Source: a candidate division KSB1 bacterium
Lineage (GTDB): Bacteria > Zhuqueibacterota > Zhuqueibacteria > Oleimicrobiales > Geothermoviventaceae
Reading direction: 5' to 3'
Length of the DNA stretch: 64,000 nt
Assembly: GCA_034506315.1 (NCBI GenBank)
Contig: JAPDPT010000006.1
Span: forward strand, 30,011-94,010
This document shows positions 54,287 through 62,791 of the stretch, piece by piece. A model generated the notes under the pieces. The model had not been told where the DNA came from and ran no database searches. It saw only the letters and a list, made by a program, of their open reading frames with translations. The translations under genes were made by a program, and so were the position numbers. The first letter of the stretch is position 1; every line of letters begins with the position of its first letter.

Positions 54287-54424
54287 CAGCGTGCCGGTCC
54301 CCGGTGCAAGGATTTCCGGAGCCGTGGGAGCCCGTTGATGTTTTCCCCCTTTCTGGGGGATACTCCGAACCGGGGGGTAGAGTAACGTCAGTTCGACGGC
54401 CGGTGCCTCCGGAGGGATGGCCAG

Positions 54425-55090
54425 GTGACGCTACGAGACTTTCGCAAAAGGTTGGAGTTCTGGCTTGCGACGCGGCTGAGCTGGATCGTGGTTCTTGCTC
54501 TTGGATACACAGCCCGCATCCGCCTTATCGGCCGGGACAAGGTCGACGAGATGCGGCGGCAAGGCCAGACCCTCCTTTTCGCCCTGTGGCACGGCCGCCT
54601 GTTACTTCCGATGTTCGTCCATCGCGGCGAGGGAATCTGCGCAATGGTGAGCCGGCACCGAGACGGCGAGATGATCGCTCGCACCCTCCACCGGCTCGGG
54701 TACCGCACGGTCCGGGGGAGTAGCAGCAAGGGAGGACGTGAAGCCTTCTGGGAAATGGCCCGGGCCATGCGCAATGGTGCGGACGGAGTCGTCATCCCCG
54801 ACGGCCCCACCGGCCCCCGCCACAAGCTCAAGCCCGGCCTCCTCTTCCTGGCCCAACAGACCGGTGCGGCTATTGTACCGGTGACTTATTCTGCCGACCG
54901 GATGGTACAGTTCAATAGCTGGGACCGGTTCACGCTGTGGCTCCCCTTCGCCCGCTGCGTGCTCTGGTACGGGGAGCCCCGCTTTATCCCCCGCCATTGG
55001 TCTCGTGACGAAGTCTTGCAGGAGGGGGAGAGGATCGAAGAGGAGATGATCCGACTGGAAACCGCTGCGGATGCGTATTTTCGAAAGTAA
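54425..55090 (+). CDS. DUF374 lysophospholipid acyltransferase-like protein
   Basis: 221 residues. One N-terminal hydrophobic helix (about 12-32), then LFALWHGRLLLP, VSRHRDGEMIA, RTVRGSSSKGGREA and VVIPDGPTGPRHKLKPG, the motif set of the DUF374 branch of LPLAT acyltransferases. In lipid A clusters these often replace or supplement LpxL-type acyltransferases. It overlaps lpxK by 20 bases. GTG at 54425 follows GGAGGGATGG. A 138-base gap with a 6-bp hairpin (54344-54360) separates it from lpxB. Confidence 0.88.
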   Translation: MTLRDFRKRLEFWLATRLSWIVVLALGYTARIRLIGRDKVDEMRRQGQTLLFALWHGRLLLPMFVHRGEGICAMVSRHRDGEMIARTLHRLGYRTVRGSSSKGGREAFWEMARAMRNGADGVVIPDGPTGPRHKLKPGLLFLAQQTGAAIVPVTYSADRMVQFNSWDRFTLWLPFARCVLWYGEPRFIPRHWSRDEVLQEGERIEEEMIRLETAADAYFRK

Positions 55091-56141
55091 AGCCCTCGGG
55101 ATCCCCTTGCTCCCCTTTTCCGCCATCTACCTGGCCGCCTGGGGCCTACGAAGACTTCTCTACACGTTCGGCCTCAGGCGCCCCGCGTGCCTGAACGCTT
55201 ACGTAATCAGCGTGGGAAACCTGACGGTTGGGGGCTCCGGCAAGACCCCTTTTCTGTTGTGGCTTGGCGAGGAGCTCCTTGCGAGGGGGATGCGCGTGGC
55301 GGTCGTATCGAGGGGGTGGCGGCGGCGCTCCCGCGGACCGCGCGTGATCTCCGACGGCTCGCAGCTCCTTTCCGACGTGTACGAGGCGGGCGACGAGCCC
55401 TATCTCATCGCTCGGCGCCTGCCCGGTGCGGCGGTGCTCGTCGATCGTCGACGGTCCCGGGCGGGGCGGATGGCCATTGAGCAGTACGGGGCACAGGTTG
55501 TGCTCCTGGACGACGCCTTTCAGCACTGGTCGCTGGCGCGCGACCTCGACGTCGTGCTGATCGACTGCCAGTTCGGCCTGGGCAATGGCTACCTGCTGCC
55601 CGCCGGGCCCCTGCGTGAACCCGCCCGTGAGGTGCGAAGGGCTGACGAGATCGTGCTGGCTCGCCGGGGTCCAGTGCGGCCTTCTTCGCAGAGGCCCGGC
55701 GAGAAGATCGTGCTCCGGTCAGGAAGGCGCGCCACGCTTGCAGAGCTGCGGCCTTTGGCCTGCGTCCGGGCCAAGGGCGGAGCCGAGGACTGCGAGTGGC
55801 TCAGAGGAAGGCGAGTATTTGCCGTAGCCGCAATTGCGTCACCGGGGCAGTTCTTCGCCACCCTCCGTGAGATGGGCGCCGAGGTCGTGGGGCAACGGGC
55901 CTTCCCGGACCACCATTGGTTCCGACCCGGGGAGGTAGCCGCCATCCAAGACCAGGCGCGCCGCGCCGGAGCGGAGGCCGTACTCACCACCGAAAAAGAC
56001 CTTGTACGTGCGGAACCCCTGCTCGGGGATCCGGCCATGCCCTGGTGGGCTGTGCGCATCGAACTGTCCCCCCGAGCGGAAGATCGACCTCACTGGGAGA
56101 CCCTGTTCCGCGGCATCATCGACCGGCTGGAGGGAGAATGA
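55071..56141 (+). CDS. lpxK: Tetraacyldisaccharide 4'-kinase
   Basis: 356 residues. Phosphorylates the 4' position of the lipid A disaccharide with ATP at the inner membrane. P-loop VGNLTVGGSGKTP at about 47-59, the SRGW segment near 80, EAGDEPYLIARR and LDDAFQHWSLARDLD near 145 are the conserved LpxK blocks. N-terminal hydrophobic segment (about 10-30) for membrane association. Ends the lipid A operon; no Kdo transferase is present in the window. Confidence 0.95.
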   Translation: MRIFESKALGIPLLPFSAIYLAAWGLRRLLYTFGLRRPACLNAYVISVGNLTVGGSGKTPFLLWLGEELLARGMRVAVVSRGWRRRSRGPRVISDGSQLLSDVYEAGDEPYLIARRLPGAAVLVDRRRSRAGRMAIEQYGAQVVLLDDAFQHWSLARDLDVVLIDCQFGLGNGYLLPAGPLREPAREVRRADEIVLARRGPVRPSSQRPGEKIVLRSGRRATLAELRPLACVRAKGGAEDCEWLRGRRVFAVAAIASPGQFFATLREMGAEVVGQRAFPDHHWFRPGEVAAIQDQARRAGAEAVLTTEKDLVRAEPLLGDPAMPWWAVRIELSPRAEDRPHWETLFRGIIDRLEGE

Positions 56142-56363
56142 AGGCTGCCCGGAGGTAACCCGCTGGTCCGGGACTGCGGACCCGGGCTTTCGCCTGCGCA
56201 CCTGGGGTTTCGATACCGAGTGGCCGGTCAGTCGAGCCCATCGTCCTCAAAGAGCGAGGGGAATTTCTGCCTGGGTTTGACGAGGGAAGGAGAGTGCGAC
56301 GGAGGGGTGCCACAGATGGGTTTTCCGCACCGTTTCCCGCCCCTCCGCGCGCCGACATTCCGC

Positions 56364-56392
56364 TTGCGCCATCTGCGGGTCGAGCGTAAATT
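56364..56392 (+). promoter_or_regulatory. Promoter of the selenoprotein operon (TTGCGC-N17-TAAATT)
   Basis: TTGCGC at 56364-56369, a 17-base spacer and TAAATT at 56387-56392, about 30 bases before the GTG at 56423. It would drive both the cargo gene and the selenoprotein gene that begins 9 bases after it. Confidence 0.7.
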
Positions 56393-56422
56393 GCCGGCGC
56401 GCTGCGGAGTGGAGGCGGATTC

Positions 56423-57298
56423 GTGGCTCAGGCTCGCGCTTTGCGGAGAATGCTTGGTTTTCTGCTTCGCCGCGCCCCCGTGGCGGTTCTCGTGGCCACT
56501 TTCGCAGGGGGGCAGAAGGTGTGCCCCCAGGATCTGCCCCGGGTCATGGAGCTCGCCTACGACGATGGCCAGCCCGTCGATACCCTCGATCTTGGGAACG
56601 CCAGCCTCTTTGGAATGAGGTTCAGCCCGCCCGCCTTCCCGGTACGCCTCCTGGCCCTGAAATACTTCCTTCGCGACACGACGCAAGGGACCAGCTTTCG
56701 GTTTTTCGTCCACCGGGACAACGCTGGGGAACCTGCCGATGTGATTTTCGGCCCCCTTGCCGGGGAGGGGGAAAGGAGGGGCTGGAACACGCTGGACTTG
56801 CGGCCTTTCGGCCTGGTGGTGGACTTTGACTTCCACTTCGTGCTCGGACTGGACGGGAAATCCATCCTCTATCTGGGGGCCGAGAATCGGGAGCCGATCA
56901 GCGGACGTGCGAGCCTCGGCGATTGCTGCGGCTGGTGGCGAGGAAATGTCGATCTGATGATTCGGGCCGAGGTAGAGCTGGTCTCGACATCTGTTCCCTC
57001 CTTCCCCTCGGAACCCAGATGGGGTCCAGTTCTATCGCCATTCCCAAATCCGACCAACGGCTGGGTCTGTCTCTTAGGCCACCTTCCCGCCGAGGGCGAA
57101 TCCGAGGTGGAAATCTGCGCCGTCGATGGCCGAGTGCTGCGGAGGTGGGCCCTGGCCGTTTCTGGCGGAAGTCCCTTCCGGCTGCTTTGGGATGGCCGGG
57201 ATGCGCGTGGCCGGGAGGTGCCGTCCGGGATCTATCTGGCCCGTCTCGTGCTCCGAGGAAAGGTCCTGGCGTGTAGGAAGCTCACGGTACTCCGGTAG
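56423..57298 (+). CDS. Secreted protein with T9SS/FlgD-like C-terminal domain, partner gene of the selenoprotein
   Basis: 291 residues: signal region (about 9-35), a beta domain of unknown function (about 40-190) of the type that starts LAYDDGQPVDTLD, shared by many T9SS-associated proteins, and a C-terminal FlgD-like sorting domain (about 205-291; SPFPNPTNG, SGIYLARLVL, final KLTVLR). A DCCGWW motif gives two adjacent Cys in the middle domain. GTG at 56423 is supported by GGAGG (56411-56415) and the promoter; ATG at 56450 is an alternative. Nine bases separate it from the selenoprotein gene. Confidence 0.8.
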   Translation: MAQARALRRMLGFLLRRAPVAVLVATFAGGQKVCPQDLPRVMELAYDDGQPVDTLDLGNASLFGMRFSPPAFPVRLLALKYFLRDTTQGTSFRFFVHRDNAGEPADVIFGPLAGEGERRGWNTLDLRPFGLVVDFDFHFVLGLDGKSILYLGAENREPISGRASLGDCCGWWRGNVDLMIRAEVELVSTSVPSFPSEPRWGPVLSPFPNPTNGWVCLLGHLPAEGESEVEICAVDGRVLRRWALAVSGGSPFRLLWDGRDARGREVPSGIYLARLVLRGKVLACRKLTVLR

Positions 57299-57307
57299 GG
57301 GCAGGCG

Positions 57308-59374
57308 ATGCGCCGGAACGGCGGTTGTTGGTGCACGTTGCTCTTGTCTGCGGGGGCGCTCTTTCTTTTAGCTGCTCCCGGTTGTCCCCAGGACCGACTG
57401 CTTCCCAGGGCCTCCCTCCGGCCGCAGGTCTCAGGCGGGCTGGCCATTGTGCACCTGCTGGATGTCAAGGTCGAGGGGCAACTTCTGTTCACGGCCGGAT
57501 ACGGCGGCCTGTCCATCTACGACATTGCCGACCTGGACGCGCCGAGACAGCTCTCGAATCTCAACCCCTTCCGGTCGGCGACGGAAACGTTTTACTGGCG
57601 GATGGCGGTCAGAGCTGACCATGTGTATCTCACGCGAAGGCAGGGCGGCCTGGATATCGTGGACGCCGCGGATCCGTGCATCCCACGCGTCGTCGGCAAC
57701 TACCGACACGAGGCGGTGGAGGGGTACGAAAGCGTAGCGGTGGCAGGCGACACCCTTTACCTTGCTGCCTATGGACAGGGCTGTGAAGTCGTCGATATCT
57801 CTGTACCCGATCAACCCCGGCACCTGGGATTTGTACCAGGCCTCCGAGTCTTTGCGGCCGCTCCCCTGGGGAAGACGCTCCTGGTCGCGGACATAGAGGG
57901 GGGCCTCCTGGTTTACGACGTCACGGACGTGTCGGCGCCTCGCCTGGTGGGGAGGGACTCGACCGCAGCCGGCGCACAATTCGTGGAGGTCTCGGGTGAC
58001 CTGGCCTTTCTGGCGATGGGTTCTGCCGGCGTGCGGATCTACAACCTGGACGAGCCGCAGAATCCCCGCTTGATTGCGCACCACCCTACTCTGGGGCCGT
58101 GCTTCCACCTATGCGCCGACGGGTCGTCCATTTACCTTGCGGAGGGGATGCACTGCGAGGTCTTGGACATCCAGGACCCCTGGCACCCCGTCCGGATGGG
58201 CAGGGAGCCGGCACAGGGATGGATCTCGGGCGTCGCGGCCCGTGGCCCCTGGGTTTTCCTCGCGGATTGGGAAACGGTGAACGTTCTGGAGCGAAGAACA
58301 GGTCTGGAACCGGATCTGCTGCTTTCGCCGTCGTTCCTTTGCTTCGGACAGTACCAGCCGGGAACGACCGAGTTTGGATTCCTGCGTTTCCGGAACGTGG
58401 GGAATGCGCCCCTATCGGTGTGGGGGATTCTCGCCCCGGGCTCCGTCCTTCCCCCAGAGCCGCATAGCTTTACCCTGGATTGCGACCAGGAGACGACCTT
58501 AGTGGTCCCGTTTGAGCCGGGAGAGGGAGCGCCTGCCCCAGTTCTCGACAGCCTTTGGGTTCGTTCCAATGATGCAGACGAACCAGCGCTCGCCGTGCCT
58601 GTGATTGCGGGCACTCGCGATTTCGGTCCGGGCGACCCTGCTCCCGATTTCAGCCTCGCGGAAGCAACCACGGGCGAGACGGTTCGTCTCTCCGATTTTC
58701 GTGGGCGACCCGTACTGATCACCTTCTTTGCGGGTTGGTGACCGGTTTGCGGTCCGCAGGTTGCGGATCTTGAGCACAACTTCTGGCGCACGTACCGCGG
58801 CCGGGGCCTCCAGGTCTTGGGTGTGAATCGGGGGCAGAGGGCGGAGGAGGTTCAGGCCTTTGCCCGGCGCCTCGGAATCACCTTCCCCCTGCTCCTTGAT
58901 CAGGACGCCTCCGCGTACCAGAAATACCAGGGCGACAGGACCCCGAGGATAGCGCCTTTTCCCCGGGACGTACTTGTAGACGGAAAGGGCCAAGTGGTCT
59001 ACTACAGCCGGATCTTTGAACCGGAAGCCCTGCGAGAGGCCATCGAGCAAGTACTTTGCCCCACCGGAGGAAGTGACCTGAAAGGCCGGGATGGGACGCC
59101 TGACGTGACCCTGTGGATTGGCCCGAATCCGGCGGCCGGCGCAGTAAGGATCCGCTTCTCACTGCCCACGAATAGCCTCGTTTCTCTCGCCATCTTCGAC
59201 TGTCGCGGACGGGAGATTGTGGAGCTGGCGAGGGAGTATCTTCCCGCAGGTACCCACCAGCTGCAGTGGGAAGGGCAGGGGCGCCAGGGTCTCCGTCTGC
59301 CGAGTGGGGTATACGTCTGTCGCCTCCAGACCAGCCGTGTGGCGAGATCGGCGAAGTTTGTTCTTTGGAGATGA
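57308..59374 (+). CDS. Secreted selenoprotein: LVIVD propeller, Ig-like, Sec-redoxin and T9SS-type sorting domain
   Basis: 688 residues if UGA at 58739-58741 is read as selenocysteine (U478). Signal peptide (about 1-26); six or seven LVIVD-type propeller blades (about 40-330, e.g. YGGLSIYDIADLDAPR, YGQGCEVVDISVPDQPR, LLVYDVTDVSAPR); an Ig/ASH-like domain (about 335-435); a TlpA/AhpC-TSA redoxin domain (about 440-592; GDPAPDFSL, LITFFAGW-U-PVC, FPLLLDQD, FPRDVLVD); and a FlgD-like sorting domain (about 598-688; IFDCRGREI, GVYVCRLQ, final KFVLWR). U478 replaces the first Cys of a W-C-x-x-C site, with C481 as resolving residue. Upstream and downstream parts are in the same frame, both protein-like, and a SECIS-like hairpin follows the UGA. 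If UGA stops translation, a 477-residue product without the redox site or sorting domain results. Confidence 0.9.
58739..58741 (+). other. In-frame UGA, predicted selenocysteine codon 478
   Basis: UGA lies directly after the Trp of the redox motif and before P-V-C, where relatives have Cys. It is the only stop codon in the frame from 57308 to 59374. Confidence 0.88.
58751..58769 (+). promoter_or_regulatory. Bacterial SECIS-like hairpin
   Basis: Nine bases after the UGA, an 8-bp stem (58751-58758 with 58762-58769, one G-U pair) closes a GGU loop. In E. coli fdhF the SelB-binding minihelix starts 11 bases after the UGA and shows GCA-GGUC-UGC at its tip; here the tip reads GCA-GGU-UGC. The bulged U of fdhF is not evident. 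Confidence 0.82.
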
Positions 59375-60521
59375 GAGAAGCCGGCCCGCCGATGGCCCGA
59401 TCGGACCGCCACGGGTCTCGTGCTTGCCCCACGGCCCTGAGCGTGGGGCGCAGATGGGTTGTGCCTGGGAGGTTCAGGGCTCTGTGCCGAAGAGCTGGGG
59501 AAAGGGTCGCTATTGTGGAGCGCTCTCCTTGATGGGGACGGAATGGCCTGGTCCAAGCCGGAGATTTGGAATCGTCGATTGGCCGTCGTGCTCGCTGGCT
59601 GGGGTCCTTCCGGCAGGGACATCCGTCCCTTATCGGGGCTGGGGTCGCGGCCGCAGCGAGGCAGCGATTCTCCGTAGGGAATCAAGAAAGCCGCCATCCT
59701 TTCTCGGGGGCGCGCCTGCCGTTTCCGGACAGGCGGCTCCTGGGGTATCCCGGGCACAAGAAACGCGCCCATGCCCTCCGGTGACCAGAACGGTCCCTCC
59801 TGTTCCGGTCACCCTCGAGGCCGCTACCAAGCGAAGAGACCCTCGGCAGGCTCGCGCCACGGAAACGATGGCGATTTCGACTGGGTGCACGGATTCTGGA
59901 TGGCTGGGTTCGTCCGGCGGGAGCCGCGATCGACGGCCCCGGGGTTCTTCGAACGGCCGCTCCGCCCCACGGGGTTTGGGGGCAAGCTCACGCCTGATTT
60001 CCAGCGATCTTCGCAGACGGGCGATAGGCATGTCGCCTCGACGGGTGGCGTGTTCCGCTCGGAGCCGCGGGTGGTCAAGAATGATGTCACTGCTCCGGCA
60101 GGACGCCGGGAAAGGAAGCCAGCTTGGTTCTTACGGCTGTCTCGCTTTCGATCGCCAGGGGCCTGCGGAGCCTTGTTCGATGGCTCCCCGGAAGCGAAGG
60201 ACCTTCTTGCTTTCCCCGGCCCGGAGTGTGGGCCTGAGTGGTGAGGTCGTCCAAGAACGTGACGGTAAATGGCGGCGCAACCCGCTCCAGAGCACAAGAC
60301 CGGAGAGGTTGGGCATAGCAGGAGCGGGGGCGGAGTTCTCACGCTTGAAGTTTCGGTATCTGGCCGGATGGCGGGCCCTTTGTGTGGATTCGCGTCCATC
60401 AGGGTGAGGGCGCCGGACGAGCGTCCCCCGTCCCGTGGCCGGCAGGCTGGGAGGAGAGGAGGCTGTTGCGCCCACGATGCGGGGTAGGGAGGTGAAGCGC
60501 ATCGAAAGCTTGGGGAGGAGA
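59375..60521. other. Gene-poor region with strong inverted repeats
   Basis: No recognisable gene in 1.1 kb. Open frames here are Arg/Pro/Ser-rich and look like chance products of high GC. Three clear inverted repeats occur: 59426-59433 with 59442-59449 (8 bp), 59713-59721 with 59726-59735 (9 bp, one bulge) and 59780-59791 with 59802-59813 (12 bp, one mismatch). None has a T tract. I looked for a tRNA (including selC) by T-loop pattern and found no foldable candidate. Confidence 0.6.
59780..59813. repeat. 12-bp imperfect inverted repeat in the gene-poor region
   Basis: Arms at 59780-59791 and 59802-59813 pair with one mismatch around a 10-base loop; a second hairpin (59713-59735) lies 44 bases upstream. 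A structured RNA or a factor-dependent end of the selenoprotein transcript are both possible. Confidence 0.45.
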
Positions 60522-62000
60522 ATGGAAAAGACGCCGTATCTCCAGCTTTTGGACCGTAAGCTACTTACGGAGATCTGGGAAGAAGCGCTGCGGGTCTTGG
60601 AAAAGGTGGGGGTTCTGGTTGACCATCCCGAGGCGAGAGAGCTGCTCCTCGAGGCCGGTGGGGAGGTTGTCGCGCGTAGCGGCCGAATCCGCATCCCGCC
60701 GCAGCTCGTGGAAAGGTCGCTGGCGACGGCACCCCGGCGGATCGAGATCTTCGACCGGGAGGGGAATCCCGTCGCGACTTTGGGTTCCAGCCCGTCGGTG
60801 TTTAACCCGGGTTCGGCAGCCCTCACGATTTTAGACTGGGCGACCCAGCGGCAGCGTAAGCCGGAAACGCAGGATCTGATCTCCCTGGCCAAGGCCAGCG
60901 AGAAGCTGGAACACATAGCTTTTCAGAGCACCGCGTTGATCCCGGGCGACGTGCCGCCGGAGATTTCGGACCGCTACCGCCTGGCCGTCGCCCTTCTCTT
61001 CTCGCGCAAACCTGTGGTGACGGGCACATTTCGGGAGGACGCCTTTGCCCCGATGTACGAGATGCTGCTGGCGGTCCGTGGGGGAAGGGAGGAGCTCAGG
61101 AATCGGCCGCTTGCCATTTTCGACTGTTGTCCCTCGCCTCCTCTCAAGTGGAGCCACCTTACCTGCCAGGCGCTTCTGGACTGCGCCCGCACCGGGGTTC
61201 CCGCCGAGCTGGTGTCCATGCCCCTGGCGGGTGCCACGGCCCCAGTCACGCTGGTCGGGAGCCTCGTCCAGCACACGGCCGAAACCCTGAGTGGTGTGGT
61301 GATTCACCAGCTTGCAGCCCCGGGTGCACCCATCATCTACGGGGGATCCCCAGCCGCGGTGGACCTGCGGACGGGCACGACACCCATGGGAGCGATCGAG
61401 ACAATGCTTCTCGACGTGGCCTACAGCGAGATCGGCCGGTCGTTAGGGCTGCCGACCCACGCCTATATGGGACTCAGCGATGCCAAACTGCTGGATGCCC
61501 AGGCCGGGGCAGAAGCGGCTCTGGGTGCGGTACTGGCGGCGCTGGCGGGGATCAGCGTCATCTCGGGGCCTGGGATGCTGGACTTCGAAAGCTGCTTCTC
61601 GCTCGAGAAACTCGTGCTGGACAACGAATTCTGTGGCATGGCCCTGAGAGCAGCCCAAGGCGTCCAGCGCCGCGACGCCGAGCTGGCCAGGGATCTCTAC
61701 GGCGATATCTCCCGCGGCGACTGGTTTCTCACCTCTGAGACAACTCTGCGCTGGTTTCGGGAAGAGCTGTTTTTCCCCTCGCGGGTCATCGATCGGGATA
61801 CGTACGAGAACTGGGTTAGAGCCGGGCGGACATCGGCAGGCGAGAGGGCGCACGCGCGCCTCCAAGAATTGCTGGAGAAGCCCGTCGCCTTCTTGCAGGA
61901 CGCCAAAGCCCAAGCTGTACTCCAGATCGTAGAGAACGAAGCCGAAAGATACGGATGCCGGTCTCTGCCTCTAAGGGCGAAGGCGACCGGTTTCGTCTGA
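60522..62000 (+). CDS. MttB-family (trimethylamine/betaine-type) corrinoid methyltransferase, non-pyrrolysine
   Basis: 492 residues from ATG at 60522 (GGGGAGGAG just upstream; GTG 60492 and ATG 60477 are alternatives). MttB superfamily TIM barrel: LRVLEKVGVLVDHPEA at the start, then IPPQLVERSLATAPRRI, VFNPGSAALTILD, DCCPSPPLKWS and PIIYGGSPAAVDLRTGTTPMGAIE. No in-frame amber codon, so it is of the non-Pyl type, like the glycine betaine methyltransferase MtgB. It would move a methyl group from a quaternary amine to a corrinoid protein; no corrinoid protein or activating enzyme is in the window, so substrate is open. Confidence 0.9.
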   Translation: MEKTPYLQLLDRKLLTEIWEEALRVLEKVGVLVDHPEARELLLEAGGEVVARSGRIRIPPQLVERSLATAPRRIEIFDREGNPVATLGSSPSVFNPGSAALTILDWATQRQRKPETQDLISLAKASEKLEHIAFQSTALIPGDVPPEISDRYRLAVALLFSRKPVVTGTFREDAFAPMYEMLLAVRGGREELRNRPLAIFDCCPSPPLKWSHLTCQALLDCARTGVPAELVSMPLAGATAPVTLVGSLVQHTAETLSGVVIHQLAAPGAPIIYGGSPAAVDLRTGTTPMGAIETMLLDVAYSEIGRSLGLPTHAYMGLSDAKLLDAQAGAEAALGAVLAALAGISVISGPGMLDFESCFSLEKLVLDNEFCGMALRAAQGVQRRDAELARDLYGDISRGDWFLTSETTLRWFREELFFPSRVIDRDTYENWVRAGRTSAGERAHARLQELLEKPVAFLQDAKAQAVLQIVENEAERYGCRSLPLRAKATGFV

Positions 62001-62227
62001 AGCGTGAGGTGTGCCCGCCCGGGATGCCGTGGTAGCCCGGTCACCTCGGGCTTCGAGCGCGTCGACCGTGGGAGACGAACGGAAGGGCTGGCGAGGCCGG
62101 ATAGGGATACTGGGCCTCCCGCTTCGCTTCCTACGGCACGGGTTCTGCCCGACGCGGGGTGGTCCCCAGCGCACGAAAAAGCAAACCCCGGAACAAGGCA
62201 GATGGAGACGCAAAGGAGGAGTCCCCG

Positions 62228-62791
62228 ATGGTCGAAGTACCTCTTCGCCGGGCCAACCGGCTCTTGAACCCCGGCTGCGTGGTCTTCGTCACCGCCCATC
62301 ACGGAGGGCGGTCGAACTTTATGCCGGCGGCCTGGGTGACGCCCGTGAGCCATGAACCGCCGCTCTGCGCCGTGTCTGTCGCGCCCAAGAGGTTCACCCA
62401 CGACCTGATTGGGAGGAGCAGGGAGTTCGGGCTGAGCGTGCCTGGCCTCGACCTGGCAGAGAAAGTGGCCCACGCTGGGGACATCAGCGGAAGTGAGGTG
62501 CAGGACAAGTTCGCAGCGGTGGGCCTTACGGCTGAGCCTGGGGTCAGGATCCGTGCCCCGCGAATCGCGGAGTGCCTGGGCCACCTGGAGTGCGTCGTGG
62601 AGCAGGCAGTCACGGTCGGCGATCATACGCTATTTGTGGGGAGAATCGTGGCGGCCTTCGCGCGGCCGGAGGCCTTCGGTGAAACCTGGCTTCTGCCCGA
62701 CGCCCCTAACCTCCGCCCCCTCCACCATCTGGGCGGAGACTGGTTTGCCGTGCTGGAGAAGCCTCTCCAGATCGTTTTCCCAGGCCCCTAA
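62228..62791 (+). CDS. Flavin reductase-like FMN-binding protein
   Basis: 187 residues. Split-barrel flavin reductase fold: NPGCVVFVTAHHGGRSNFMPAAWVTPVSHEPPLCAVSV-type opening (about 13-50, with S/N-F-M-x-A-x-W typical of the FMN site), then FGLSVPGLDLAEKV and GDHTLFVGRIVAA. Reduces or binds FMN with NAD(P)H, or acts as the reductase of a flavin-dependent system. AAGGAGGAG precedes the ATG. It lies 228 bases after the methyltransferase; functional link unknown. No promoter seen in the gap. Confidence 0.9.
   Translation: MVEVPLRRANRLLNPGCVVFVTAHHGGRSNFMPAAWVTPVSHEPPLCAVSVAPKRFTHDLIGRSREFGLSVPGLDLAEKVAHAGDISGSEVQDKFAAVGLTAEPGVRIRAPRIAECLGHLECVVEQAVTVGDHTLFVGRIVAAFARPEAFGETWLLPDAPNLRPLHHLGGDWFAVLEKPLQIVFPGP

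Noticed and set aside
57308..58741. Reading the 477-codon frame as a complete protein ending at UGA
   Set aside because: It would end in the middle of a redoxin active site, lose the sorting domain, and ignore the in-frame protein-like continuation and the SECIS-like hairpin.
59217..60407. A 396-codon forward open frame after the selenoprotein
   Set aside because: It begins inside the selenoprotein gene in another frame and encodes Arg/Pro/Ser-rich sequence with no recognisable motif; typical of chance open frames at high GC.
59375..60521. tRNA-Sec (selC) in the gene-poor region
   Set aside because: No T-loop with a pairing 5-bp stem and acceptor stem could be found by eye; a covariance search would be decisive.
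60522..62000. Pyrrolysine-containing MttB
   Set aside because: No in-frame amber codon; the gene is continuous at full family length.
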